The notes under the pieces were generated by a model. That model saw nothing but the letters and a program-made list of their open reading frames with translations. It was not told the origin of the DNA and made no database searches. Both the position numbers and the translations under genes were made by a program. Shown here piece after piece: positions 56,001 through 64,000 of a stretch of DNA of 64,000 bases (within the stretch, counting starts at the first letter, position 1; every line of letters begins with the position of its first letter). Source of the DNA: Proteinivorax hydrogeniformans (GTDB lineage Bacteria; Bacillota; Proteinivoracia; Proteinivoracales; Proteinivoracaceae); NCBI RefSeq assembly GCF_040515995.1, contig NZ_CP159485.1, forward strand, positions 992,001 through 1,056,000, given 5' to 3'.

Positions 56001-56078
56001 TTCTTATAAACAAAATGGATATATTTAAAAAAATGTCACATCCTATATTATTACAAAATAGTATAGGGGGAGTTTTTG

Positions 56079-56789
56079 ATGTCACGTTTAAAAACAGGTG
56101 ACAGAGAAACTAAAAGAAATAAATATATAAACAGACGAAAAGTATTTAGAATGTTAATTAATCATCCTGTTATACTTGTAAACTTATTTTATAGTATGAT
56201 ACTAAGGGTATTTTTAGGATTAAATCCATTTAAACCTCTTCAACTGGTGGTAGATTGGAGAAGTAGGGTTAAACGTAAAGGTAATGCTAAAGTTAATATA
56301 AATGGACAACTTTTTGTGGGAGGCAGATATATAACTAATCTATCTAGTTCCTCTGCTAATGTAGTCGTTTTTCCCGGAGGGCAGCTCGAAATAAATGGCA
56401 GAGTTAAACTTGGTCCTGGAGTGCAGATTGTGGTTGCAAAAGGAGGAAAGTTAGTTATTAATGACTGTACCTATATAACTGCAGATGCAAAAATATTTTG
56501 CTCTAGTGAAATTATTATAGGGCGAAATACCGCTATTTCCTGGGGAACATCTATCATTGATAGTGATTTTCATAAGCTTTTTTATAAAGGGAAAAAAGAT
56601 TTTCCTGAAAAAATTAAAATTGGCGACCATGTTTGGATAGGGTGTAATTCAACAATTTTAAAGGGGACGACTATAGAAGATAATTCTGTGATTGCTGCTG
56701 GGGCAACAATAACAAAAGATGTTCCTTCAAATGTTCTAGTTGCAGGAAATCCTGCAAAAGTTGTGAAAAAAGATGTTATGTGGATATAG
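56079..56789 (+). CDS. Hexapeptide-repeat acyltransferase
   Basis: A 236-residue protein. Residues 1-75 are basic with one hydrophobic stretch; the rest is a left-handed beta-helix with hexapeptide repeats and the CoA-binding tail IKIGDHVWIGCNSTILKG, then DNSVIAAGATITKDVPSNV and LVAGNPAKVVKKD. It resembles WbbJ-type O-acetyltransferases acting on polysaccharide or lipid-linked sugars. ATG 56079 follows AGGGGGA; TTG 56076 is an alternative. Not obviously linked to the two-component genes. Confidence 0.85.
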   Translation: MSRLKTGDRETKRNKYINRRKVFRMLINHPVILVNLFYSMILRVFLGLNPFKPLQLVVDWRSRVKRKGNAKVNINGQLFVGGRYITNLSSSSANVVVFPGGQLEINGRVKLGPGVQIVVAKGGKLVINDCTYITADAKIFCSSEIIIGRNTAISWGTSIIDSDFHKLFYKGKKDFPEKIKIGDHVWIGCNSTILKGTTIEDNSVIAAGATITKDVPSNVLVAGNPAKVVKKDVMWI

Positions 56790-56802
56790 TTAATAGTTTT
56801 GT

Positions 56803-56838
56803 AAAAAAAACAAGTTAAAATAATATTAACTTGTTTTT
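56803..56838 (+). terminator. Terminator after the acyltransferase gene
   Basis: A 13-bp stem AAAAACAAGTTAA / TTAACTTGTTTTT. The downstream gene starts 16 bp later. Confidence 0.8.
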
Positions 56839-56853
56839 AAGGAGGGCTGTCAT

Positions 56854-57408
56854 TTGAAAAAAGGAGTTCTAGTCCCAGTAATACTTATTTTGGTTTTTTT
56901 AATAGGTGGAACTGTCTTTGCCCACTTTATGAATGTAAGCGAAGAGGGACATTTGGGGGTGGTGCCAAACCCTCAGAGTAATAAGTCAGAAATGATATCA
57001 CTTTACTTTACAAATAGAGAGTCTGACAAAATTATTTTGGAAAAGCGCCATGCTAAAGTGGGTGAGGAGATAGAAAAAAGGATAGTAGAAGAGCTTATTA
57101 AAGGCCCTGATTCTGAAGAGTTGTTTCCCACTTTTCCTAAAGGTACCGAAGTTTATGGGGTAGAGGTTATTGAAGGGGTGGCGTTTGTAAATTTTAAGGA
57201 GTCAATATTGAACTTACATTGGGGAGGAACAAGTGGAGAAATGGTAACCTTAAGTTCTTTAGTCTTAAGTTTGACAGTTTTAGACCATGTCGACTCTGTC
57301 CAAATTCTTATAGAGGGTGAGAGAGTGGAAACTTTAGCAGGGCACTACAGCATTATGCAGCCTCTAAAAAGAGAGGAAATGCTTAACTACTTACAGTCAA
57401 ACGACTAA
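56854..57408 (+). CDS. GerMN-domain secreted protein
   Basis: A 184-residue exported protein: N-terminal signal or anchor at 5-25 and a GerMN domain from about 45 (ISLYFTNRES, VEELIKGPDSEELFPTFPKG, VAFVNFKESILN, LTVLDHVDSVQILIEGE). In Bacillus GerM acts in sporulation and germination at the forespore envelope; this short single-domain form may have a related role. Start TTG 56854 follows AAGGAGGG. Confidence 0.87.
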   Translation: MKKGVLVPVILILVFLIGGTVFAHFMNVSEEGHLGVVPNPQSNKSEMISLYFTNRESDKIILEKRHAKVGEEIEKRIVEELIKGPDSEELFPTFPKGTEVYGVEVIEGVAFVNFKESILNLHWGGTSGEMVTLSSLVLSLTVLDHVDSVQILIEGERVETLAGHYSIMQPLKREEMLNYLQSND

Positions 57409-57679
57409 AAATGTTCTACTTGACAACGCCCCCTAACCCTCGAAGAGGTAGTGGTTGACCTCTGTGTCAACCATCCCATATGATTATCACATTAGCCAAT
57501 GCTCTTGAATGTCAGTAAAGTCCAATGCTAGTATCAAGTTACTCAATAAAAAACGGTTCCAATCATTAAAAGTAGGTGATTGGAACCATTTTTTATTTGT
57601 TTTGGCCAGGATATGTCCCAGCCACTATTTTCTTATATTGTTTTCTTTTAGTGGCATCCTATATTAAGGAGGTGTATGT
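57409..57679. other. Intergenic DNA with a repeat hairpin
   Basis: About 270 bp without a supported gene. It holds CTACTTGACA near 57416 (the complement of TGTCAAGTAG seen near 21586) and dispersed hairpin copy 3. The end of the region carries the AAGGAGG site of splB. Confidence 0.6.
57551..57595. repeat. Dispersed hairpin element, copy 3
   Basis: AAACGGTTCCAATCA pairs with TGATTGGAACCATTT (one mismatch, C/A) around an 11-nt loop, followed by a T run. It is related to the hairpins at 6013 and 21171. Confidence 0.75.
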
Positions 57680-58690
57680 ATGTATAAACCTAAGAGAGCT
57701 CTTTTTCACAAAGAAAGCTTGGATTATCCAAAAGGAAAACTTATTTATGATATGTTAAGAAAAGACGGTATTAATATAGAAATTTTAAAAAGTAATAGGG
57801 TGACTCAAATCCCAGGAAAAACTGCTGAGCAAGCATATAATGAAGCTAAAAAGACATTGGTGATAGCAGTTAGAAAAACCTTGAAGTTTCAAAGTTGTAA
57901 ACCATCGGCTCATTATCAGTTGCCCCTTGTGACTAGCTGTCCAGGTCTTTGCCAATATTGTTACTTACAAACAACTTTAGGGAAAAAACCTTATATCAGT
58001 GTATATGTAAACACGGACGAAATTTTAGCTAAGGCTGAAGACTATATAAATGAGAAAAAAGAGGAGACGATAATTTTTGAAGGTGCAGCTACTTCTGATC
58101 CTCTTCCTTTAGAGCATTATACTAACAACTTAGCAGAAACTATCGAATTTTTTGGAAGACAAAAGCGAGGGAGGTTTCGTTTTGTCACAAAGTTTGATAA
58201 TGTAGATGAGTTATTAAACTTGAAACACAACAACCATACTGAGTTTAGATTTAGCATTAATACCGAAAAAATCATAAGTGAATATGAACATAGAACTGCC
58301 AGCGCTAAAAGGCGAGTAGAGGCAGCTAAAAAAGTTTCGAAAAGTGGCTACCCAATGGGGTTTTTGATTGCTCCTATTTTCTTATATCCCAACTGGAAAA
58401 AAGATTATATTAACCTATTAGAAAGTTTAGCAGAAAATCTGTATGATGTTCCTACATTAACCTTTGAACTTATTGCACATAGGTTTACAAAAAGAGCAAA
58501 ACAAAATATTTTAGATGTTTTTCCTAATACTACGTTACCTTTAGATGAAGAGGAAAGGAAACTAAAATATGGACAGTTTGGTTATACTAAATATGTATAT
58601 CAAAAAGAACAATATGGTGAGCTAGAAGAATTTTTCAAAGAAAACATCACAAAACTTTTTCCTAAGGCAAAGATATTATATATTGTTTAA
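57680..58690 (+). CDS. splB: Spore photoproduct lyase
   Basis: A 336-residue radical SAM enzyme that repairs the spore photoproduct thymine dimer during germination. The cluster motif CPGLCQYCYLQTTLG (CX3CX2C with the lyase-specific YLQTT) is near 91-105. FEGAATSDPLPLEH, RFVTKF and EFRFSINTEKI also match the family. The length is typical. ATG 57680 follows AAGGAGG. Its presence supports a spore-forming host. The Hsp20 gene is 12 bp downstream. Confidence 0.94.
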   Translation: MYKPKRALFHKESLDYPKGKLIYDMLRKDGINIEILKSNRVTQIPGKTAEQAYNEAKKTLVIAVRKTLKFQSCKPSAHYQLPLVTSCPGLCQYCYLQTTLGKKPYISVYVNTDEILAKAEDYINEKKEETIIFEGAATSDPLPLEHYTNNLAETIEFFGRQKRGRFRFVTKFDNVDELLNLKHNNHTEFRFSINTEKIISEYEHRTASAKRRVEAAKKVSKSGYPMGFLIAPIFLYPNWKKDYINLLESLAENLYDVPTLTFELIAHRFTKRAKQNILDVFPNTTLPLDEEERKLKYGQFGYTKYVYQKEQYGELEEFFKENITKLFPKAKILYIV

Positions 58691-58702
58691 GGCGGTGAAA
58701 AA

Positions 58703-59059
58703 ATGCAAAAAGCTATCGTGAGGAGGAAAAAGAATAGGGGAATATATCCACCTCCTCCTTTTAAACCAAGTATCGACATTTATGAGTATAATGATGAGGT
58801 AGAGGTTTTTATTGATATCCCTGGTATAGACCCAGATGAAGCTTTAGTTTCAATAAACAAAGAGGAGATAATTATCGAAGGTGAAACTAAAAGCGGTTAC
58901 AATCGAGAGGGAAGACGATTTAGAGTTATGGAGAGAATGCAGGGAAGCTTCTATCGTAGAATACCACTTACAGAACCCATCGATGATTCTTTAGCTTTTG
59001 TAGATTATGACAATGGCACCTTGCACATTCGCGCTCCATTTCTTTCATTTTACGATTAA
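58703..59059 (+). CDS. Small heat shock protein, Hsp20/alpha-crystallin family
   Basis: A 118-residue ATP-independent chaperone. The alpha-crystallin domain covers about 22-112 (SIDIYEYNDEVEVFIDIPGI, then EIIIEGETK and FYRRIPLTEPID). The usual A-x-x-x-n-G-x-L motif appears as VDYDNGTLHIRAP. The C-terminal IxI/V tail is missing and the N-terminus is short, so oligomers may be small. ATG follows AAGGCGG. It is probably cotranscribed with splB. Confidence 0.87.
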   Translation: MQKAIVRRKKNRGIYPPPPFKPSIDIYEYNDEVEVFIDIPGIDPDEALVSINKEEIIIEGETKSGYNREGRRFRVMERMQGSFYRRIPLTEPIDDSLAFVDYDNGTLHIRAPFLSFYD

Positions 59060-59078
59060 CAAAACACATATAAAAAGA

Positions 59079-59131
59079 AAAACTGTCAGCATCTATCCTA
59101 TTTTTTGATATAGGTCGCTGGCAGTTTTTTT
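59079..59131 (+). terminator. Terminator after the splB-hsp20 unit
   Basis: AAAAACTGTCAGC pairs with GCTGGCAGTTTTT (one wobble), with an inner stem CTAT/ATAG and a T run. Confidence 0.85.
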
Positions 59132-59205
59132 GGTTTATATTAGTTTTCGGGTTATAAAAAATAAAAATGTAGAATAGCTTATTTATAAGGAAAGAGGTGA
59201 TATAA

Positions 59206-60180
59206 ATGGTTATTGTAATAAAGAAAAAACATATAGTACTGGCTTTTTTGGCTTTTGTGGCTGCAACCGTTATGACTTTATATATTATTCCTAATGAGGG
59301 AAGTATAGCTGTTTCTTCTAACAAGGATGTTTATTTAGAATCAGAAGCACTTTGTAGAGATAAAAGACAACTTAAACCGCAAAGTCCTGCATTAGAAGGG
59401 GTAGATGTAGTTGAATTACAGATTAGCTTAGAAAGGGCTGGCTACTATACAGGGGAACATGATGGGATTTACTCAGCATCATTAATAGAAGCAGTAAAAA
59501 AACTTCAAAGAGATAATAATCTTGAGCCTAACGGGGTAGTGTGTGACGATGTTTGGGAAGCCATGTTTGACGGAAAGGCAGAAACTAAACTAGCAATCAC
59601 AGAAGCTCCTGCCGGGGATTTGGTATTGGTAGTGGACCTAGATAAAAGACAGCTCACAGTGTTAGAAGATGGGGAGGAATACGCGAAGTTTCCAGTAACC
59701 ATAGGCTTGCCCCAAAGTCCATCTCCTGTAGGTGATTTTTATGTTAAAAATAAAGGATACCCCAAAGGAAGTGGATTTGGCACTAGATGGATGGGGTTAA
59801 CTGTGCCATGGGGAGGGTACGGAATACATGGAACAAACAACCCAGGAGCTATAGGAGGTCACGGAAGTGCAGGATGCATTAGACTGTTTAATCGGGATGT
59901 AGAAAAGCTTTATGAATGGGTTGACATTGGCACACCGGTAATATTAAACTCCCAACGCACTCCGCCAAAGTTTAGAGATGTTTACCAAAAAGGGGCAGGA
60001 GGGCAGGCAGTGGTTTACTTACAAAGAGCATTGAGGGAAAAGGGGTTTTATGAAGAGCCGGCAGACTCCTTTTTTAAAGAGGAAGAAGAAGAGGCAGTAA
60101 AGAGGCTACAGGCAGATTATAGGTTGCCAAGAACAGGAAAAACTGATGCTAATTTAATTTATTTATTAGGTTTAAGGTAG
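59206..60180 (+). CDS. L,D-transpeptidase with two peptidoglycan-binding domains
   Basis: A 324-residue exported protein. A signal anchor lies at 9-28, PG_binding_1 at about 63-118 (VDVVELQISLERAGYYTGEH), and a YkuD catalytic domain at about 128-245. The active site is HGTNNPGAIGGHGSAGCIRLFN, given here as HGTN...HGSAGCIRL with catalytic Cys. A second PG_binding_1 spans about 265-322. It cross-links or anchors at peptidoglycan outside the membrane; a spore-cortex role is possible. ATG 59206 follows AAAGAGGTG. The next gene follows at 9 bp. Confidence 0.9.
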   Translation: MVIVIKKKHIVLAFLAFVAATVMTLYIIPNEGSIAVSSNKDVYLESEALCRDKRQLKPQSPALEGVDVVELQISLERAGYYTGEHDGIYSASLIEAVKKLQRDNNLEPNGVVCDDVWEAMFDGKAETKLAITEAPAGDLVLVVDLDKRQLTVLEDGEEYAKFPVTIGLPQSPSPVGDFYVKNKGYPKGSGFGTRWMGLTVPWGGYGIHGTNNPGAIGGHGSAGCIRLFNRDVEKLYEWVDIGTPVILNSQRTPPKFRDVYQKGAGGQAVVYLQRALREKGFYEEPADSFFKEEEEEAVKRLQADYRLPRTGKTDANLIYLLGLR

Positions 60181-60189
60181 GTGGGGGGA

Positions 60190-61512
60190 ATGAATAAAAA
60201 GGTAGTTTATCTGATTTTATGCCTATTAATTATAGGTATAGGTGTTTCGGTGGTGTTTTGGGTTACCGCTGACCAAAAGGTGCGAAAGCATCGTCCAAAT
60301 GCAGAGTTAGACCTAAAGCGTCAATATGAAATAAAGGTATGGGATATGGTTAACCCTAATATGTACGTGAGCGAAGAAATGCAGCATAAAGTATGGGAGC
60401 AGGTAATCAATGACTTTGAAAAACAATATGAGAATGTTACGGTTACATATACTTTGATGGAAGAGGAGACCTTTAGTAGAAGGGTGAAGCGTGGCGCTAA
60501 GCAAAACAAAATGGCAGATATCATTATAGATTGGCACGGCACTCCTTTTGTTGATAAAGCTAATCAGTTTCCTTTGGAGAAATATCTAAATTTTGAGGAG
60601 GATTTTTTAGCAGGAGCAACTCGATATGTTACCGGGCAAGAAGGAGTTTTAGCATATCCCATTTTGGCAAATGGTGAATATATTGTGGCAAACAGAGACT
60701 TGTTAGAAGATGTGGATAAAGTTGCCGAAGAAGGCTGGGGATTTACTGAGTTTACGGAAAGTTTTAAATCAGCTTCACAAGAAATGTATGTCATCGATTA
60801 CCAAGGGTATTTTACTGCCAGCATGCTTACTCAGGTTAATATAACTGCGGTTGAGGCGGACGAAAAGCTTAACTGGTATAGCCAAGGATTTGTTAAAATG
60901 TATAACGAGATTGATAATCTTAAAGAGAATAAGGTTATTGGTTATAACCCCAATTGGCTTAAAAACTTTTGGCATAAAGAGGCGCCAGCCATTGCTGGAG
61001 CAGATAGCTGGGTTTATCTAGAGACTATACAGAGAAATGAAAAGCTTGATAACAATGAAATAAAAGCTCCGGGTAGCACGCATAAAATTAATCCTGTGCT
61101 GCTTCCCTATCCACAGATTGAACCTGAACAGCCTAGATATGGTATGAAAGTAGTTTCAGCTATACCATTTGTTCAAAAGGATTATAAAGGTGATGATCAC
61201 AGTAAGCTAGTTGTAGACTTTGTTCAGTTTATGTCTGGGTATTTTGTAGATTATTATGCGATGCAATCATGCTTAGTTCCAGTTGATAAAAGGTTACATG
61301 CTCACTGGAAGGAAAACACAGTATTAGATGATGTTAGCTATACTACAGCTATCAAAACAGTTGAAAATGGATTACCAATACGCAGCAGGTTTTTTAAAGA
61401 TATAGAGGAAGAAGCAAAGGTTTTAGAAAAGGTTCAACCCATTTTAGATGAATATTGGCAAAGTAGTGGAGGAATAGAAAAGTTAATAGAGGGAATACAA
61501 AAGGAAGGGTAA
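60190..61512 (+). CDS. Membrane-anchored extracellular solute-binding-like protein
   Basis: A 440-residue protein with an N-terminal helix (about 5-27) without a lipobox cysteine, then a periplasmic-binding-protein type 2 fold resembling sugar-binding proteins of ABC importers (KVWDMVNPN near 47, VWEQVINDFEKQYENVTVTY near 65, MADIIIDWHGTPF near 105, FVQFMSGYFVDYY near 345). No permease or ATPase gene is nearby, and it is coupled to an L,D-transpeptidase gene. It may therefore sense or bind wall fragments rather than import sugar. ATG 60190 follows AGGTGGGGGG. Confidence 0.72.
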   Translation: MNKKVVYLILCLLIIGIGVSVVFWVTADQKVRKHRPNAELDLKRQYEIKVWDMVNPNMYVSEEMQHKVWEQVINDFEKQYENVTVTYTLMEEETFSRRVKRGAKQNKMADIIIDWHGTPFVDKANQFPLEKYLNFEEDFLAGATRYVTGQEGVLAYPILANGEYIVANRDLLEDVDKVAEEGWGFTEFTESFKSASQEMYVIDYQGYFTASMLTQVNITAVEADEKLNWYSQGFVKMYNEIDNLKENKVIGYNPNWLKNFWHKEAPAIAGADSWVYLETIQRNEKLDNNEIKAPGSTHKINPVLLPYPQIEPEQPRYGMKVVSAIPFVQKDYKGDDHSKLVVDFVQFMSGYFVDYYAMQSCLVPVDKRLHAHWKENTVLDDVSYTTAIKTVENGLPIRSRFFKDIEEEAKVLEKVQPILDEYWQSSGGIEKLIEGIQKEG

Positions 61513-61535
61513 GTTTAGGCCTTTCCTTTGTTTTT
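61500..61535 (+). terminator. Probable terminator overlapping the stop codon
   Basis: AAAGGAAGGG pairs imperfectly with CCTTTCCTTT, and TTTTTTT follows. Confidence 0.6.
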
Positions 61536-61590
61536 TTAGGAAAAATATGATAGATTTAAGTAGGGATAAAAAAGTGAAGGTGATTAAACA

Positions 61591-62739
61591 ATGAAATCAG
61601 TGTATTTAGATAACAGTGCAACTACACAAATTGATGAAGAAGTTTTGCAGGTCTATATAGATTGTCAAAGAAATAACTATGCAAACCCTGCTTCTGTACA
61701 TAGCCTAGGAAGTAAATCGGAAAAATTAATAAAAGAAGCTAAAAAAAAGCTTTTACATAGTTTGGACATAGAAAACCAGTACGATGTACTCTCTTCCTCG
61801 GGTGGAACTGAAAGCAATAATCTAGCTATATTAGGAACAGTTGGATTTTATAACAAGCGTGGGAAAAAGGTAGTTACAACACCTATAGAACATGCATCTG
61901 TAAGTGAAGTTTTTGATTGCCTTGTTCAGCAAGGGTACATAGTAGAGTTTGCTGACGTTGATAAAGATGGATTTGTGGATGTAAATGATCTGAAAGAGAA
62001 AATGGATAGCGACACTGTACTTACCTCAATAATGGCAGTTAATAATGAAATTGGCACTATCCAACCCTTAGAAGAAATAGGGCAAATAGTTAAAAGCAAA
62101 AATCCACAGTGTATATTCCATGTAGATGGTGTTCAAGGTTATGGAAAAATAGATATTAGTCTTGAAAGATTTAACATAGACTTGCTTTCTATTAGCAGCC
62201 ATAAGTTCCATGGTCCTAAAGGGGTAGGGGCTTTGTTTATAAAAGAGAAGGTTGGTTTAAAACCCTTGATTTTTGGTGGGGGACAACAAAGAGGGTTAAG
62301 ACCGGGTACTGAAAATGTTCCTGGATGCTATGCTATGTCTATAGCCGCAGAAAAAATGATGAAAAGTAGAGTCCAAAATAACAAGCAGATAGCGCACCTT
62401 AAAGAAAAGTTAAGGGATGGGATTCTTAAGAAGGTAAAGAATTCTAGGGTTATATCACCGGAAAATAGTGCGCCTCATATACTGAATATAGCCTTTAAAA
62501 ACTTTAAGGGTGAAGTTTTAGTTAGGGCGTTTGAGGAAGTGGGTATTTATGTATCGACTGGGTCTGCCTGTTCTTCAAGGGTAAGTGATAGCCATGTTCT
62601 AAAAGCTATTAATCTACCTAAAGAATTTAACGAAGGTGCTATTAGGTTTAGCCTAAGCAATTATACTAATGAGCAAGAAATAGATTATACAATTGAAAAG
62701 ACTGCTGATATTATTGAAGAACTGCAGCTATTTATGTAG
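61591..62739 (+). CDS. Cysteine desulfurase (NifS/IscS-like, ThiI partner)
   Basis: A 382-residue PLP enzyme that takes sulfur from cysteine as a protein-bound persulfide. Motifs are YLDNSATTQIDEEV at the start, SGGTESNNLAILG near 73, PLP lysine in SSHKFHGPKGVGALF near 207, and the persulfide Cys in STGSACSSRVSDSH near 327. The thiI gene follows at 14 bp, as in Bacillus nifZ-thiI, so its main job is likely to supply sulfur for tRNA 4-thiouridine. ATG follows GAAGGTG. Confidence 0.93.
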   Translation: MKSVYLDNSATTQIDEEVLQVYIDCQRNNYANPASVHSLGSKSEKLIKEAKKKLLHSLDIENQYDVLSSSGGTESNNLAILGTVGFYNKRGKKVVTTPIEHASVSEVFDCLVQQGYIVEFADVDKDGFVDVNDLKEKMDSDTVLTSIMAVNNEIGTIQPLEEIGQIVKSKNPQCIFHVDGVQGYGKIDISLERFNIDLLSISSHKFHGPKGVGALFIKEKVGLKPLIFGGGQQRGLRPGTENVPGCYAMSIAAEKMMKSRVQNNKQIAHLKEKLRDGILKKVKNSRVISPENSAPHILNIAFKNFKGEVLVRAFEEVGIYVSTGSACSSRVSDSHVLKAINLPKEFNEGAIRFSLSNYTNEQEIDYTIEKTADIIEELQLFM

Positions 62740-62753
62740 GAGGGAATCATAAA

Positions 62754-63923
62754 ATGTATGATGTTATATTAGTTAGGTATGGAGAAATAAGTCTTAAGGG
62801 CAGAAATAGAAGTTTTTTCATAAACACCCTTATAAAAAGGATGAAAGACAGTATATCCCATTTAGAAAAGAGGAAGATAGAGTCACATGCTGGCAGGTTA
62901 TATGTTCCGGTAAAGAATGATGGCCCTCAGTTAATAGAAGCTTTGAAAAAGGTATTTGGCATAGTGTCTATTAGTCCTGCGGTGCGGGTAGAAAAAGATA
63001 TGGAAAAGATGGGGAAAGCTTGCGTTACTTTGGCTAAAAAAAGCATCAAAGATACTGAGGGAGTAACATTTAAAGTTGACTGTAGACGATCTGATAAGAC
63101 TTTTCCTATGAGCTCTATGGAAATAGGTAGAGATTTAGGGGCGGCTGTGTTAAGGGAATATGAGCATTTAAGAGTGAACTTAACGGCCCCTCAACATACA
63201 ATTGGAGTGGAAGTAAGAGATGAGGACTCCTTTGTTTATGCTGAAAAAATTCCAGGACCTACCGGCCTTCCTATCGGTGTAACAGGCAGGGGGATTTGCC
63301 TGCTATCTGGAGGAATTGACAGCCCAGTGGCTTTTTGGCTGGCCGCAAAAAGAGGTATTGACGTTGAAGGGTTACACTTCCATTCTTATCCATTTACTAG
63401 CCAGAAGGCAAAAGAGAAGGTGGATGACCTGTGCAAAGATTTAAGTAAGTACTGTGGTAGAGTAAGACTTCATACAGTACACTTTACCCCCATACAAAAG
63501 GCAATAAAACTAAACTGTGACGAAGATATGATTATAACTATTATGAGAAGGTTTATGTTTAAGATAGGTGAGGAAGTAGCCAAAAGAAGAAAGGCTCTAG
63601 CTTTAGTTACAGGAGAAAACGTAGCCCAGGTGGCTAGTCAAACTCTAGAAAGTATGAGCGTTATTAACGAGGTTGTAGATATTCCTGTGTTACGTCCTTT
63701 AGTTACCATGGATAAAACCGAGATAATCGACAAATCCCACGAAATTGGCACCTATGAAACATCAATCAGACCTTACGAAGACTGCTGTACAGTATTTACC
63801 CCCCAAAACCCCAAAACCAAGCCAACTTTAGAACAATGTATAGAGGCGGAGAAGAATTTAGATGTAGAAGGATTGGTAAAAGAGGCAGTAGAGGGGATAG
63901 AAACGGAAATCTTCCGCAGATAA
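62754..63923 (+). CDS. thiI: tRNA 4-thiouridine synthetase ThiI
   Basis: A 389-residue enzyme that adenylates U8 of tRNA and transfers sulfur to it. Domains are an N-terminal ferredoxin-like domain (ILVRYGEISLKGRNRSFF), THUMP (about 60-165), and a PP-loop ATPase with LLSGGIDSPVAFWLA near 183. Residues near the C-terminus include PYEDCCTVFTP, holding the cysteines that handle persulfide in short ThiI forms. The C-terminal rhodanese domain of E. coli ThiI is absent, as usual in Firmicutes. ATG 62754 follows AGGAGGG. A terminator follows. Confidence 0.95.
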   Translation: MYDVILVRYGEISLKGRNRSFFINTLIKRMKDSISHLEKRKIESHAGRLYVPVKNDGPQLIEALKKVFGIVSISPAVRVEKDMEKMGKACVTLAKKSIKDTEGVTFKVDCRRSDKTFPMSSMEIGRDLGAAVLREYEHLRVNLTAPQHTIGVEVRDEDSFVYAEKIPGPTGLPIGVTGRGICLLSGGIDSPVAFWLAAKRGIDVEGLHFHSYPFTSQKAKEKVDDLCKDLSKYCGRVRLHTVHFTPIQKAIKLNCDEDMIITIMRRFMFKIGEEVAKRRKALALVTGENVAQVASQTLESMSVINEVVDIPVLRPLVTMDKTEIIDKSHEIGTYETSIRPYEDCCTVFTPQNPKTKPTLEQCIEAEKNLDVEGLVKEAVEGIETEIFRR

Positions 63924-63956
63924 AAAATCATGGGCAAAAGCCCATGATTTTTTGTT
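63922..63956 (+). terminator. Terminator after thiI
   Basis: A 14-bp stem AAAAATCATGGGC / GCCCATGATTTTT with an AAAA loop. The remaining 44 bases of the window show no feature. Confidence 0.88.
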
Positions 63957-64000
63957 CTGAAGTTTCTTCTTTTCTAACTTTGTTGTATCAAAAAGGAATT

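Noticed and set aside
57576-57758. A 60-residue ORF overlapping the splB start
   Set aside because: It begins inside the dispersed hairpin and runs out of frame into splB, which is certain.

Overview
The window looks like chromosomal DNA of a low-GC, anaerobic, probably spore-forming member of the Clostridia (Firmicutes). Evidence: AT-rich codon use, strong AGGAGG-type ribosome binding sites, frequent TTG and GTG starts, two pyruvate:ferredoxin oxidoreductases (a 3' fragment at the left edge and a full gene at 40-43.5 kb), spore photoproduct lyase, a GerMN-domain protein, a DUF3787-like small spore protein, and a nifS-type desulfurase next to thiI. A relative of Anaerobranca/Proteinivorax is a guess only. 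No rRNA or tRNA gene was recognised.

Layout. 0-4.8 kb: PFOR end, phasin-like protein plus UbiB/AarF kinase, a REC-GGDEF-REC diguanylate cyclase, nagB. 4.8-6.1 kb: gene-free DNA with a 336-bp tandem repeat and dispersed hairpins. 6.2-8.6 kb: two-gene ABC exporter. 8.7-19.7 kb: complete type I-C CRISPR-Cas locus (cas3-cas5c-cas8c-cas7c-cas4-cas1-cas2), leader, and an array of identical 32-bp repeats with 33 spacers, broken near its distal end by a decayed IS21 istB fragment. The locus carries an internal cas11c start inside cas8c, apparent ATT start codons for cas3 and cas2, a 13-bp palindrome at the operon promoter, a 14-bp inverted repeat against the first repeat, and one spacer present twice with a 1-nt length difference. 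19.8-21.1 kb: a coiled-coil small protein and a degenerate tyrosine-recombinase-like protein. 21.1-22.0 kb: repeats that mirror, in inverted orientation, those left of the CRISPR region.

22-25.7 kb: MacB-like ABC permease and ATPase, then a DUF2975 protein, a small HTH regulator and a YugP-like zinc peptidase. The two promoters share a 16-bp motif repeated at exact 21-bp steps whose last copy forms the -35 box, which suggests a small regulon of the HTH protein. 25.8-26.0 kb: probable structured RNA with its own promoter and terminator. 26-30.4 kb: RND efflux pair. 30.6-36.3 kb: small proteins, an archaeal-type radical SAM/HhH protein, a membrane MutS-like ATPase and an M23 lipoprotein.

36.3-49.8 kb: split ThrE-type exporter, CCA-adding-type nucleotidyltransferase, DDAH-like hydrolase, PFOR, chemoreceptor, a broken ClC channel, metallophosphoesterase, flavodoxin, DUF456 and a DUF4236-TPR protein. 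50-64 kb: copper ATPase with a CsoR-like operator, thiamine-binding protein, LysO-like exporter, a two-component system, hexapeptide acyltransferase, GerMN protein, splB, Hsp20, L,D-transpeptidase, an orphan solute-binding protein, and nifS-thiI for tRNA 4-thiouridine synthesis. This part is ordinary core genome; the accessory and most unusual DNA is 4.8-26 kb.
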